From Hypomesus transpacificus (taxonomy: Eukaryota; Chordata; Actinopteri; Osmeriformes; Osmeridae): a stretch of 64,000 nucleotides of DNA. This document shows, piece after piece, positions 1 through 16,600 of this stretch. How positions within the stretch are numbered: position 1 is the first letter of the stretch; every line of letters starts with the position of its first letter. Below the pieces are notes generated by a model. The model made no database searches. It had not been told where the DNA came from and worked only from the letters and a program-made list of their open reading frames with translations. Location of the stretch: NCBI RefSeq assembly GCF_021917145.1, contig NC_061070.1, positions 13,159,772-13,223,771 of the forward strand, written 5' to 3'. The translations under genes were made by a program, and so were the position numbers.

Positions 1-536
1 TATTTGCCATGACCAAAATCATTCATTCACAGATGGTGAGAAAGGATGATTGATTAGTGTATTTTCCCCCGGAGCCAGTGATTGTCAGGTTGTATCCATT
101 ATGAGGGGGTGCAAACAATCTGGAGAAATGTGAGAATCAAGCTGTGTACATGATGCTGAATTATCATGATGGTCGCAATCTGAAACACTGAGAACTGAGA
201 AGTTCTGTTTGTGCATACACGATTAGACCACTGTCTAAATGTATACTTTATATAAGTAGATACATCATATTTTGATTCTACATGTCCTACTTGTAGAAGG
301 GTCACATCTTAAATCTATCTTTATTGTGCCTCACCAGTGTGTATAGTATGCCAGTGTGTGTGTCTGTGTGTTTGAGCAAACATGGAGCTGACTGGAGAAA
401 ACCTCTACTCCTGTGGCCTCAGGTCAGCAAGTCAGCTCATGAGCAAGACTTCCCAAAGTTTGTGGTCATTTCCCATCAAGCCAATGCCCAGCACCACCAC
501 ACCCATGCAGCTGGTCCGGGTACAGAGACACAGCCA

Positions 537-565
537 GGGGGGGGGGGGGGGGGGGGGGGGGGGGG
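537..565. repeat. Poly-G homopolymer (29 G)
   Basis: An uninterrupted run of 29 G on the plus strand. Tracts this long are hard to sequence, so the exact length is uncertain. The open frames running through it encode only polyglycine and are not genes. Confidence 0.95.
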
Positions 566-1268
566 AGGAGAGTGTCAACAAAGCTTAGTACCACAGACAC
601 AACAAGGAAAAAAGTTTGACATGTTAGAAAAACACATTGTATTAATGTCTGGTTAATACCCCTGAGAATTGGATATACTGTATTCAGGGTTTGACTGCAG
701 ATTTGTAGACATATTATGTCTCAGACGGGTCATGTTGTAAAAGACCCTTCTGTGTGGGAATGGGAACAATGGGACCATTTATAGAATGAATGCAATAGCC
801 TGTAACCAGGACCCTTAACATATTAGCCATGTGACCCACTTGAGCTCAGACAAGCGTTCCATGTCTAGCAGAACCCCCTAAACCCATCCCCCACTTCACT
901 CCCCAACACATACAGTAAAGACACACATGCAGTATCGATAGAAGCGTGCACGCATGTGCACACACACACTCACATACTGTGAAACACGCATGATCACAGA
1001 AATAAAGTGGTGTTCTCTCCGAGCTGGCTTGATGGTGTATGTGACTCCCAGGTGAACCCCCCAAGCTGCAGGGCCAGAGCCTGGCCCCTGAGGACTGGTG
1101 TCCCACAGAGGCCATCATGTCACCCCAGTGGAGGACAGGCAGTGCTGGAAAGGAAGAAAAAACACAGTCCAGTGGAATAATTATATGAGAGAGGGAGTGA
1201 ATCAGGAAATAGCTTTTGGTTTGGGAAACTCAACGAGAGGGAGCTTGCCATATGTTAAATGAAAACAG

Positions 1269-1272
<4 letters not shown>

Positions 1273-1325
<53 letters not shown>

Positions 1326-1331
1326 GAGAGA
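1273..1331. repeat. (GA)n microsatellite
   Basis: About 58 bp of nearly perfect GA repeat, with a single GGGA interruption close to its right end. Confidence 0.95.
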
Positions 1332-3058
1332 AATAGAAGAAATAGTCCAAGTGGGAACTCAGAATTTGATGTTTTTTGTGTTTCTTTTGCAGTCGTACCA
1401 AGGTAACCAATGATGGTATCCCTCCATTTCCTTTCTACATTCTCTCATTTTCTCATTTTCCCTAATCCCCCTTCTTCATCACTCACCCCCCTCCTCCTCC
1501 TCCTCTGTGCAGTTCAACTGGCACGGTTGCAGCTCTTTCCTCACACTTTTTAATGGGTATCTTCCCAATCAGGTTTTACTGCAGGAAATTTCAGCACACC
1601 ACATTGCGTGAGCCGAAGGAGTGCTCCATTCTTAGCTCGGCACTGCGGAGTGCCAGGGTGAGTTGGCTTGCCAGGGGGGAAGGGGGTGGGCAAAGGAGGA
1701 GTAGCAGTGAGTGTTGGGGGGAAGGGGGGTAGCGGTGTCAGTTTGGTGCCAGCAGTACAGTTCTGGAAGCCGTTTTTCCCCTCCTTTTCTCAATAGTACC
1801 AGAGTCAAAGAGGAAAGCTTACTAGACCACTGAGGGAAAGCAAAACAAACACACCAGTCACAATAACACACACACGCATGTCGGACACGAAGGATGCTGG
1901 GAAAGCACGCATGCAGGCAGGCTGTCTGTCTTTACGTGGTCAGTGATGGCTTGGCTAATGGGATGTCTTTCTTTACTTCCCTACATGGTTTGGTTGTCTT
2001 TGTGAGAGATCTATCTCTTTCGATCTGTTTTTCACCTTTCTCCCCCTTTTTCCTAAGGTTTCCTTGTGTCTCCTTGGATTTTCCCTGAAAGATGGTGATG
2101 TAGTAGGCATGTGGTTTAATTGAAATAATATTTGCTGTACTTCACAGGCTCTCCAGTCCAACACTGATTCTCCCTCAACAACGGCATTATTTTTAGCCTC
2201 GCCGCTGAGTTCTGTCATTTCCTGTTGGAGGTTCAGTGCCTGTTCCTTCGGTTCAGCCCACAAGCAGCCTGACACACAATGTCTGCACTTGGCTTTGACA
2301 GTAACGCCGTTCTGAACAACGAACGTTATACCTTACATTTATATCCCCTTCTGAAGATGGATTCCGTTCCACAGCATTAAAAAGTACAGTCACCCCCACA
2401 TGATAATGACAACAATGCACTCATTGCGATTGAATTCTGTCTATTGTGGGGTTTAACATATCCCTTTCTAGACTTTGAACAAAGAGAAGTGAAGAATGTG
2501 TCTCATCTTTCAGCTGGCCAGGGACTAACAAAGTAGTCCGAGATGACTAACACGGAACTTGCTAGATTCTTTCTTCACGGCACAGCCTAAGAATGTCTTC
2601 CCTTTTTGGGGACCCAAAAACAAAGTGTTGCAGATTCGACACATTAGAGAGAATAGCCGCGTTAACCTCCGTGAGAAGTGTGGAGATGGTGGCGGGCGTG
2701 TTGCTGACAGCTCTGTGAGTCACCGAGGCCCCCTGGGGCTGCGCTGAGAGCTAGAACAGAGGAGGGAGAAGGCCAGGCTCTGGGCCACTCACTGCGGTCT
2801 CGCTCTCTCTCCCTCTGATTCATCCTGGCTGCTGGGAAACAGAGCCGTGGAAGGAAAGCGTAAGCGGCCTGGTCTCCGTCTTAATATCGTCTTTCAGATC
2901 GTATCCCTGACTGAAAATCCCATTCAAAGATGGTAATACTATTTTACACATGAAAAGCACTAATATGTTGAGTCTACTGCTTCACTACAGGGTCCATCCA
3001 AGCCAACACTGTTACACTGCTCCATGTTCAACTCCTTCACACACTATATCCTTCTAGA

Positions 3059-3260
3059 CATTTACATTACATTTACATTTAGTCATTTAGCAGACGCTCT
3101 TATCCAGAGCGACTTACAGTAAGTACAGGGACATTCCCCCCGAGGTAAGTAGGGTGAAGTGCCTTGCCCAAGGACACAACGTCATAGTGTGGCCGGGAAT
3201 TGAACCGGCGAGCTTTAGATTACTAGCCTGACTCCCTCACCGCTCAGCCACCTGACTCCC
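3059..3260 (-). mobile_element. tRNA-derived SINE, near full length
   Basis: Read on the minus strand, the element starts at about 3260 with a tRNA-like head. An A-box-like segment (GTGGCTGAGCGGT) lies near 3240-3253 and a B-box-like segment (GGTTCAATTCC) near 3195-3206. A unique body follows, containing the 'ccttgggcaaggcacttcaccct' type segment, then a 3' domain (TCGCTCTGGATAAGAGCGTC, CTGCTAAATG) and a short ATGTAA-repeat tail at about 3059-3080. The head would be transcribed by RNA polymerase III. The 3' domain is a motif seen very widely in fish genomes, and a second, head-less copy lies at 22961-23010. Target-site duplications were not clear. The family name is not assigned. Confidence 0.8.
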
Positions 3261-3374
3261 TTCACAGCAACCTTCATAGACCTTCACAGCAACACACAAG
3301 GGCCCTCACAGTTCCTCTAAAGAGCCCTTATGGCTCCACCACAAAGCCCATAGCTCTACCACAGGGACCGTAGC

Positions 3375-3482
3375 AACCACTCTGAGCCCTCAGCTCCACC
3401 ACAGGGCCCTTGCAGCTCCACCACAGGGCCCTCGCAGCTCCACCACAGGGCCCTCGCAGCTCCACCACAGGGCCCGTAGCTC
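3375..3482. repeat. 22-bp minisatellite
   Basis: Tandem copies of a 22-bp unit of the form gggccctcgcagctccacca plus two bases. At least three near-identical copies lie at about 3404-3475, and degenerate copies extend left to about 3330. The GGG starts at 3426 and 3448 fix the period at 22. The open frame through it on the minus strand is low-complexity and not judged coding. Confidence 0.85.
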
Positions 3483-3484
3483 TA

Positions 3485-6050
3485 GTTAAAGGCCTTCTCT
3501 GCTCCTTCACATGGACCTTGCTTTTCTGAGGACAGAGGGATTAGATATAATGTTGGCATGTTAAGTCTGCAACTCAAGACTGGGAGCGAGGAGGAAGGAA
3601 TTTGTCAGAAGTCTATAAACACATGTATAGAGCAGGACCCTGATGCCAGCGCTGGGAGTTTGGACTTTCCAGAGCCCGTGAGAGACAAAGAACCTGAGGG
3701 AGAGAGTGAGCAGAGCTTCTGGATTGGGGTTTACAGGAAGGGCAACCAAGGAACACCGATACAGCTCACTCGGAGAAGAGGGGGGACAGAGATAAAGAGG
3801 GAGGGGTGTTAGGGGGGGGAGGCACAGACAAGCACAAAGTAGGTTTGTGGAGAGGCGCTCAAAGCCCTACAATCAGAATGTGTAGGGGTGGGTTTGCACA
3901 CTGTAGAGAATGACATGGCTGCACCGTGAGAGATCCCAAGACAAAAAGAAAAAGGGAAGGAGGGAGGTGGGAAGATAGAGGAATGAAAGGAAGGACATGC
4001 CCGCTAAACATTTTCCAGCCTCTCTGCCAAAAGCAGAAAATAGGTTAGTCCAGATGCTCACTATTCCCATGTGGTCCAACTCTTGAGAAAAGGAAGGGAG
4101 GTGGGGTGATGAAGATGAAGAAGACGATGTTAGAGAGGTGAGGGAGAGGGGAGCAAGCCGATGGTTTCTGACTGACAGTCAGCCATAGTGGGGTATGTGG
4201 AAGGAGGGACAGGGTGAAGGGGCTGTGGGAGAATTCGGAATTGATTGCCAGATGGTACACAGGTGGGAACCTCGTTTCTCTCTGGGGGTTGAAGATGTCA
4301 GAGAAGGGAGGTCAGGGGGCTGAGCTATTACAGTAGCTCTCCTCAATATTACAGTCATGCTGTGAAAGAGAGAGAAAGTCAAATCAAGTGGAAAGGTTGA
4401 TCCTCAGTAGACACACCAAGTAAAACAGAGGAACATTTTGTTTTTGATGTTTCTCCTTGCCGTTCCCTGTCCTCTTCTCTGTTCTCGCGATGACTGTACA
4501 CTTTGTGTGTTGCTCTTGGCTTGGGGCTCACTGGCTGTGGCCCAGAGGGCCGCCTGCTTAGGCCCAGCCCCCTCTTTCAGCCACTGGGAGGTGATTTCTG
4601 GAGCGGGTGTAAAATACTGTCAAGGGGATATATTTCTGGTATGAAATATGGATGGGAGCCTATGTGTGTAGGTGTGTGTGCGTGCGTGTGCGTCTGCATG
4701 AGGTGAGCGAGAGGTCACCGCTAACTTTGCCGCCATAGACTTGGCGACGGTCCAACGCTTGAGAAGTGACAGCAGAATAGCCTCTTTCTCTATCCCCCAC
4801 CTCCCTTTTTCCAACTCAAGTTGCGTGCAGATTACATGCAAGCAACCATATGGTGTGAGGCTGAGTTGGAACCTGGGCCTAACACTGTGTGTGTGGGGGA
4901 GAGTGGGTTATGAGCTTAAGTGAGGGAGTCCAGAGGGAAGGAAATTAAACCATACACAGGCTGGTGCTGTACTGAGATCAGATTCGGACAAACAACATAT
5001 TCTATAGAGAGGAAGAGCATAATATGTTGATAGAAGTACAATGTAGGTAAAGTAGTGTTACAATGTTACATAGGACTCCCAACATAATCATGATCTGCAA
5101 CTTAAAATTACAATTCCAAGCCTGTCTTCCAATGTTCCCTAGAGCCCCAGTGAAATTGATTTGTTTTATGACCACAATTTTCTCAGCTGGTTGTGACTTT
5201 CAAATGGCAGACAAGTTCAACAATCACCTCCATCTTGATAGGTGCCCAGATGTTCTTCTAGCACTTATCTTTGATGGTACTGCCAACAATAACAGCTTAT
5301 TCAGGCTTAATGTGCTGGGGAGAGATATAACGGTGTGTACTGTTGAGGACCATGGTGTCTTGAAGATAAGGAGGTGTCTCAGGCTGCATGAACCTCAACA
5401 AGCTGACATTGCCGTGGCTTGTACCCAGACATTTCAGTCCTGCACTTGCAGAACCATGACTTCGATCCAGTTCAGAATTTTTTTTACTTCCCAGAATGCC
5501 TGGGGGTATGGCTGGAGTTTGGGAGTGTGTGATTGAACGTGAGTGGAGTTGTGTTGAAGAGTTAAGGGAATATACTGAAGGGTTACAGGAGCTTGTTGTT
5601 GAGATGTGGACAACTGTTGAATCCAAGTCAGCAGCAGGTTTCTTCAAAGACACACCCTACAGGCCCTATAGAATGCTTCCTACTCAGTGTGCTTGCTCAC
5701 CCTCTCTCTCTCTCTCTCTCTGGGCGAGCGTCAATTATTTATAAGCTTCGGGTAGCTAACTTGAAACCGATAACCCACATGCTATTTATACTTCATTTCA
5801 AAGGAACAAATACTAAACTGTCGGGTTCCAGGCAGCTTGGCAGTGCCTACGTCTCCAGCCAGCTCCTGGTCCAGGACAGCAGCCTTGCCGGGGGGAGGGC
5901 AGCACAGAAGACCAGCCATCGCATATTTCACCATACCGCTAAATAGAAAAGAGACATGCATATACTAATTTCCAAAGAAACCTATCATCTTGATTGAAGG
6001 ACTTATGTCATGGTTTCTAAACTACCAAGGCTCTGGGGGACTGTTGGTGG
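3485..6050. other. Intergenic, unrecognised ORF-bearing segment
   Basis: No gene is recognised. At 5063-5653 both strands stay open for more than 100 codons, and 5496-5680 is also open on the plus strand. The translations have no motif I can assign and are not joined by convincing splice sites. They may be remnants of a decayed element. A short (CT)n lies at about 5701-5722. Confidence 0.45.
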
Positions 6051-6056
6051 TTGGGC

Positions 6057-6332
6057 TTTGGGGTAGGTGGTGGGGGCTCTAGGGTAGGTGGTGGGGGCTC
6101 TAGGGTAGGTGGTGGGGGCTGTGGGGTATGTGGGTGGGAATCTGGGGTAGGTGGTGGGGGCTGTGGGGTAGGTGGTGGGGGCTGTGGGGTATGTGGGTGG
6201 GAATCTGGGGTAGGTGGTGGGGGCTGTGGGGTAGGTGGTGTGGGCTGTGGGGTATGTGGGTGGGAATCTGGGGTAGGTGGTGGGGGCTGTGGGGTAGGTG
6301 GTGGGGGCTGTGGGGTATGTGGGTGGAATTCA
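6057..6332. repeat. Higher-order G-rich minisatellite (21-bp units in a 63-bp repeat)
   Basis: The basic unit is about 21 bp (form aggtggtgggggctctaggg). From about 6100 the units are organised as triplets: the distinctive variant tatgtgggtggga recurs at 6127, 6190, 6253 and 6316, exactly 63 bp apart. Both 21 and 63 are multiples of three, so frames on both strands stay open through the array. That explains the long Gly/Trp-rich and His/Pro-rich open frames here, which are not genes. The plus strand carries many GGG/GGGG runs and so has G-quadruplex potential. Confidence 0.93.
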
Positions 6333-6581
6333 GCAATGCAGAGCTCAGGGCGGAGGAGCAGGCTTCAAATCCTCCCACTGATCCCTGCCTGACTGCCCAT
6401 TTAGCCTGCCAGTCAGACCCCTACCATCCAGCCCTAAACCAGATCCCTCCAGGGTCAGGTCAGCTGCATTTCCACAGAACACACTATAGATCATTAAGTA
6501 ACATCACATATGTATGTGTAGAGGACAATTAGTTGGACATGACAATGGGACAGCCCAATGTGGTTTACACTTAACAATTTT

Positions 6582-6587
6582 TTTATT
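6582..6587 (-). other. Candidate distal poly(A) signal for socs5
   Basis: An AATAAA on the minus strand, 5.4 kb downstream of the socs5 stop. It was the clearest canonical hexamer I found on that strand between 6.5 and 11.9 kb. If used, it would give an unusually long 3' UTR, so assignment to socs5 is a guess. Confidence 0.25.
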
Positions 6588-6791
6588 TGGAATATTAAGA
6601 CAATGAAGCATAAGCCAAGCACCAAGAGTGACAACTACAAGTGTCGCATCATTCGTCTCTTTTAAATGAACAGGTTATACTGGAAAGAAACGGCTGTTTT
6701 GAATGGTGAAGCAGATACACAGAAGAACAAAGACACTGAAATGTGAACATGGTTACGTCGTTGTACAACTTTTCAAATCCTTTTTGACAGC

Positions 6792-6794
<3 letters not shown>

Positions 6795-6831
<37 letters not shown>
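6795..6831. repeat. Poly-A homopolymer (37 A)
   Basis: An uninterrupted A tract on the plus strand. It could be the tail of an old retroelement, but I see no recognisable element body immediately upstream. Confidence 0.9.
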
Positions 6832-11941
<5,110 letters not shown>

Positions 11942-13624
11942 CTATTTGACCTTGAGTGGGGGCTCCCTCTCCAGCCAGCGCACACGCACTTTCTGTTTGT
12001 AGTGATACTCCTTGAGGAAGTCCTGCAGGGCCGGGGGCAGTGGCAGGCCGCCGATGCCGTCGTAAGTGGTCTGGCGGCAGATGGCGGCCCTGGCCAGGTG
12101 CTGCAGGCCAAAGGGGAAGGTCCGGTGGAGCGGCGCCGTGAGCAGCGGCTCGAAGAACATGCAGGCGCTGGGGTCTTTGTAGTGCTCCAGGAGGCCCGTG
12201 ACGGTGGACGAGTGGAACACGCAGGGGTCGTGGGCGTCAAAGCTGAAGTTGTGGTTCCACTGCTCGATGCGCGCGTGCAGCGAGCGGTTGTAGCGGCGGA
12301 AGCTGACGGAGAAGAGGTAGTCCTCCTGAGCCGAGTCGCGCAGCAGGAAGGTGCCCTCGGGGCGGCCGTCCAGCAGCGCTTCAGCCTCGTAGCGGTCCAT
12401 CACGCCCCAGTAGCAGGGCAGTGCTGTGATCTGCAGCAGGTCTGGCACCAGGCAGTGGATGTAGTCGATCTGGGTGTGCACCTTCCAGGGCCCCGGCTGG
12501 CTGCGGCTCAGGTGACCCTCCCCGGAGGCGTGGCGCTGCTTGGGCCGGCGGGCCTGCAGGCAGAGGGTGGTTGAGTCCTCCTCCGAGTCGCAGTCCAGAG
12601 ACGACGCCCCGCCCAGCACCTGCAACGACGCCCCCGACGCTATGGACCCTGCCGATGAGCTGGCCCCGCGGGCCTCCCCCGAGGCCTCGGCCGTGCAGGG
12701 GGCCATCTTTGGTCCCAGTTTGTACAGAGAGGAGCCCTGCACGGAGGCCTCCAGGGTGTGGATCTGGGCGTTGGGCGGCGGGTCCACGCCCTCCTCGATG
12801 CTGAGCCGGCGGCGCTCGCGCAGGCGCTCTTCTTCGTCCTCCGGGGAGGGGTGGGCCGGATCGAAGGCGTCCAGCAGCGCGGTGGAGGAATGCGGGCTGA
12901 CGGGCGCCGTGTGCTGCTTGATGAGGTGCCACTTGTGGGCGAGGTCCGAGCCCGGTGGGAAGGGACAGGTCTCCAGCATCAGCTCCGTCAGGTGGATCTT
13001 GCGTTTGGAGGCGACCGGGGTCTTGGAGGAGCGGGAGCGCCGGCGGGGGGGCAGGGGGAGGCACAGGCCCACCGTCTCGCTCAGGCGCTGCCGCAGAGAG
13101 CGGGCGCTGAGGCTGTGGCCCCCGGCCCCTGAGTCAGCCATCTCCTGGATGGAGCTCACGCCGTAGCGCCGGTCCCTGCGGCTGGACGCCCCCCGGGAGC
13201 GCCCCGACCGCCGGTCCGCCTCGAGGGAACTCTGGGTCTTAGTGGAACACGAGTGTTTTTTCTTGCCCCCCCAAGGTGCGTGCCGAGAGTAAGAGTCTCT
13301 CCGGGCCAGAGGGACCCCCCCAGGGCTCCCCCTCACGTCCTCGCTCTCCTTGTCTATAGTGATCTCCACAATCTGAGGGATGTCTGACACACAGTTGTGA
13401 CGGCGGCCCGCAGTCACCAGAGGGAGAGGCAGGAGGCTCCGAGACGGGCTGGAGGCCCGGGAAGCCTGGGACTCGCCTACGGTGCCTCCCCGACCGAGGT
13501 CGACCACACAGTGGACACCATCCACCTCCACGCTGCTCTCGCTGCTAGGTCCCGCACCATCGCTGTGAAAGAGGGTCTGGCATCTGCTCCTCAGGTTGCT
13601 CCACATCTTGCCCACTTTCTCCAT
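11942..13624 (-). CDS. socs5: Suppressor of cytokine signaling 5 (SOCS5)
   Basis: Encodes 560 residues in one exon, close to the human length of about 536. SOCS5 is a cytosolic adaptor. Its SH2 domain binds phosphotyrosine and its SOCS box recruits Elongin B/C and Cullin-5 to ubiquitinate targets; EGFR and IL-4/JAK signalling are reported targets. The N-terminus (MEKVGKMW) and the stretch [24 protein letters not shown] are SOCS5-type, and SOCS4 is shorter. The SH2 domain starts near residue 404 ([15 protein letters not shown]) with the phosphotyrosine-binding Arg in FLLRDS at about 429. The BC box lies near 504-519 and the Cul5-type box ([14 protein letters not shown]) near 527-540. I chose the Met at 13624 over an ATG 10 codons upstream because the exon's 3' splice site (CGCAG) lies at 13642-13644, placing the earlier Met in the intron. 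The exon is strikingly GC-rich against its AT-rich flanks. Which fish paralogue (a or b) is not decided. Confidence 0.97.
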   Translation of the reverse strand: MEKVGKMWSNLRSRCQTLFHSDGAGPSSESSVEVDGVHCVVDLGRGGTVGESQASRASSPSRSLLPLPLVTAGRRHNCVSDIPQIVEITIDKESEDVRGSPGGVPLARRDSYSRHAPWGGKKKHSCSTKTQSSLEADRRSGRSRGASSRRDRRYGVSSIQEMADSGAGGHSLSARSLRQRLSETVGLCLPLPPRRRSRSSKTPVASKRKIHLTELMLETCPFPPGSDLAHKWHLIKQHTAPVSPHSSTALLDAFDPAHPSPEDEEERLRERRRLSIEEGVDPPPNAQIHTLEASVQGSSLYKLGPKMAPCTAEASGEARGASSSAGSIASGASLQVLGGASSLDCDSEEDSTTLCLQARRPKQRHASGEGHLSRSQPGPWKVHTQIDYIHCLVPDLLQITALPCYWGVMDRYEAEALLDGRPEGTFLLRDSAQEDYLFSVSFRRYNRSLHARIEQWNHNFSFDAHDPCVFHSSTVTGLLEHYKDPSACMFFEPLLTAPLHRTFPFGLQHLARAAICRQTTYDGIGGLPLPPALQDFLKEYHYKQKVRVRWLEREPPLKVK

Positions 13625-13641
13625 GGATAGGAGGCCAAGAC

Positions 13642-16600
13642 CTGCGAAACACAAGCAACATCTCAGAATAAGCTACTGGGGAGGCAATTTCACACACTGC
13701 ATTGAATGAGGCAACAATCTACATTAAAGCAAAACACCCAACTCCTTAGTATGGTGGGTAGTTACAAACTTCTTTTCTGCATGATTACAATGCACCTCGT
13801 TTAAGGTAAATGTAGGTTAGTGTAAAGGAGGGTATCATTGACACAGAATATGTGAGAGAGAGCATGAGAGTGTAAAGGAGAGAGAGAGAGAGAGTTGCCA
13901 GGCAGACGTGCAGGGACACAAGGCCATGGCTATAAATGAACCCAGTGATCTGCTCCCAGCTGATCTGCTGGTATGTACTGTATTACAGAGCCAGTCTGGA
14001 CCTGACCAAGAACTTTCCCTGTCACGACAGCAGACACACACACCAAAACCGGAAGAAATGATTCTTCCAACATGTTGGGATTAAAGAAGACTTTTAGAAG
14101 CAGTGGCACCAGCAGCTCTTCTTCTCTCCATGTATCACTCATTTTCACCCTTCCCACAACGTATCCCTAATAATGAAATGAAGTGAGCAGTGCTCATTTA
14201 CAAACCAACTTACTGAATAAGCGGTGATACCGTGTATATTCATGGTGTTATCGGCAAAAGATCCCTTTAAAAGCCAATTTCACAGATAACATTTGACCCT
14301 TTAAAATGAGATACAGTGAGCATGGCTGCCTTGCTCACTAAATGTTGGCACGCACAGTTAGACCTTGATTGTCTTAAAGCTAGCGAGATCTGCAATGTCA
14401 GCAGCAACAGGCTTCAAACGCTAAGGAATCAGGCTTCAGGGAGATACCGGCAGACAGCCACGACTGATTAAGTTGATTTAGAACACCAAGGTCTCTCCTC
14501 CTTGGAACAGCCAATCACAAAACCAACTGATGACATCCGGCCCAGGGCTCCTGCTGTTTCCCCTCAGTGACGACGGATATCATCCTACATTGTACAGGTG
14601 ATCAGCTGGGACCTTGTTAGCTAGAACGGCTAAATAACCATGAGGATTAGAAGTCATTAAACGATGTTAAATATGCATTCAACAGTTTTTATGTATGCAG
14701 CTGTGTGCAAACACTGAGAAACAGCACCATTTAAATATTTCTCATGCAGTTCTCTAGGCACCATGGAGACTAAAGCTGCGTTTCCAAAGGAACCAGGGTC
14801 TAAAGTGGAGTTGAGGGGAACCAAAATTTGGAACAATTAAGTCCCTGCTCCGGTACTCAAAAAGACAGTAAAAAATTCTGCAGCAGCAAACAAGTAGTTA
14901 GTGCTGTGTCTGCAGTTGGACACTTCTCGCTGCAAACACATCATCACCATAGAGAAGAACATACGATAGATGGATCAATGACAAAGTCCAGGCCTAATTA
15001 GTCTGAGCTTGAATTACAGCTGCAATTGGATTTGGAAACCTGCAATGACAGTGTATTCTAAAATCTCATAAGCGAGCTGAATATCTCACTGTCATTTTTT
15101 TTTTTTTACCTGTACACTGATGCCAGATTAGTCTTCCAAGTTTAAAACAAAGTATTAACATTGCAGATGTTGATTGTTTACAGTGTGCAGATGACAGCAA
15201 ATGCATAGGAGTTCAATGTTTCATATGTGTAAACACAGTCCCACAACACTTCAGCCAGCTGGAGTCATCTTAAGGTGCAACCACAGTTTAGAATTCAATT
15301 GTAAGCAGCACTTGCAAACTAATGTTCTACTGACAATGTTTAGGATGCACAGTTGTCAAATTGTACTGGACTGAAGTAATAAACCACAGATGTATGGGGT
15401 AACATGCATGCAAAATACGTTATTTTTACTGGATCCTTATGTTCCCCTTCAACCCACATCCCTGTGCTGCATGACCCCTGAGTTTTTGTTCATGGCCCTG
15501 GCCCCCAGAAATATTTCTACTATGATACAAGTAAGGGATCACTTTACATATTTTTCCCATTAGTACTTCTGCAGTGGCCTGATGTTGCTACCATTTAACT
15601 ACCTAAATTTAGTTTGAGCTAATTCAGGTCCATAGCTTACTATTCTTACTTTCTCCATGCCTATGTTTAGGACCCTTCTCTCTATGTGTAAACTACTTTG
15701 CATGTTTGTAAATATGGTAATACTCTTATCCCAGAATGTGAATGGGGCCTTTCAGAAGCATTGATGGGGTTAAAAAAGAAAAGAAAACCCTGTCCAGTCC
15801 ACCTGCTTTATTTTGAGACAATGCGGCTTACAGCCAACATTATAATATAACAGCCTGGGTTGTATTAAACGTGTGAGAAGTACTAAGCTAAACCAAGGAT
15901 ATTCAGACCCACCACCCCTGTCGTTTTAGATGAACTGGTAATATGAAACTACATCAGGAACATCTTGGGAGGCGGGATTTTTCCATGTGGGTTGGTGTGT
16001 ATTATCCTCCTTCTGCTTGCTTATCACCTCCCCAAAAAATAATGTAAAAAAAAAAACTGACAGCAAAGTAACGAATTAAGAATACAGGAACTTGGTACCA
16101 TTTAAAAAGGTATCAAGACATTTAAGAAACATTTGTAGAGAGTATTGTAAAGACCCCCCTCTCCAACCTACCAGGTCATGAAGACTACAGGGGTATTCAC
16201 ACGTGGCTCTCCAATTGTGTTCTGCTCTGAAAGCATGACAAGGGAGACATGACCAACGCTGTCAGTTAGCTAATCTGTCTCCACCCTTGCCTAATTAGCA
16301 TGGCTCCATTCTGATTAGCCATCAAACAGAACTCGAAGAGGGCTCCAGAAGTTGAACACAAAATGATATGGCAGATGTGGGCAAGATCTATCCATAGAAT
16401 ACATATCTGCCTTCATCCCAAGGCATTTAATGCTCAGCTAACAATAAGAGATAGTTTGTTTAAGGCTGGAGAAAGACGGCCTTCTGCCAAGAGCAACAAA
16501 CCCAACACAAACGTATGCCTTCATACCAGAAGCACCATTTTTTTCTTTTTGTTGTTGTTTAAACTCCTGCAACTGCAAGCTTAAATATGGATGTAAAGTG

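Larger units (their letters stand above)
1..3058. other. Intergenic, no gene recognised
   Basis: No open frame here resembles a known protein or shows paired splice sites with a continuing frame. Apart from the poly-G tract at 537-565 and (GA)n at about 1273-1331, the DNA is ordinary mixed-composition vertebrate intergenic sequence with scattered CA/GT-rich patches (900-990, 1860-1880). Confidence 0.6.

Noticed and set aside
324-656. 110-codon plus-strand frame containing polyglycine
   Set aside because: It runs through the poly-G tract. There are no splice sites or recognisable domain.
3187-3260. tRNA-like sequence with A and B boxes
   Set aside because: It continues into a SINE body and 3' tail; the cloverleaf is degenerate, so it is a SINE head and not a tRNA gene.
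6051-6532. Gly/Trp-rich and His/Pro-rich frames
   Set aside because: The repeat periods of 21 and 63 bp are multiples of three, so open frames are expected without selection.
13625-13654. Alternative socs5 start 10 codons upstream ([10 protein letters not shown])
   Set aside because: The acceptor CGCAG lies between it and the MEKVGKMW start, so these codons are intronic.
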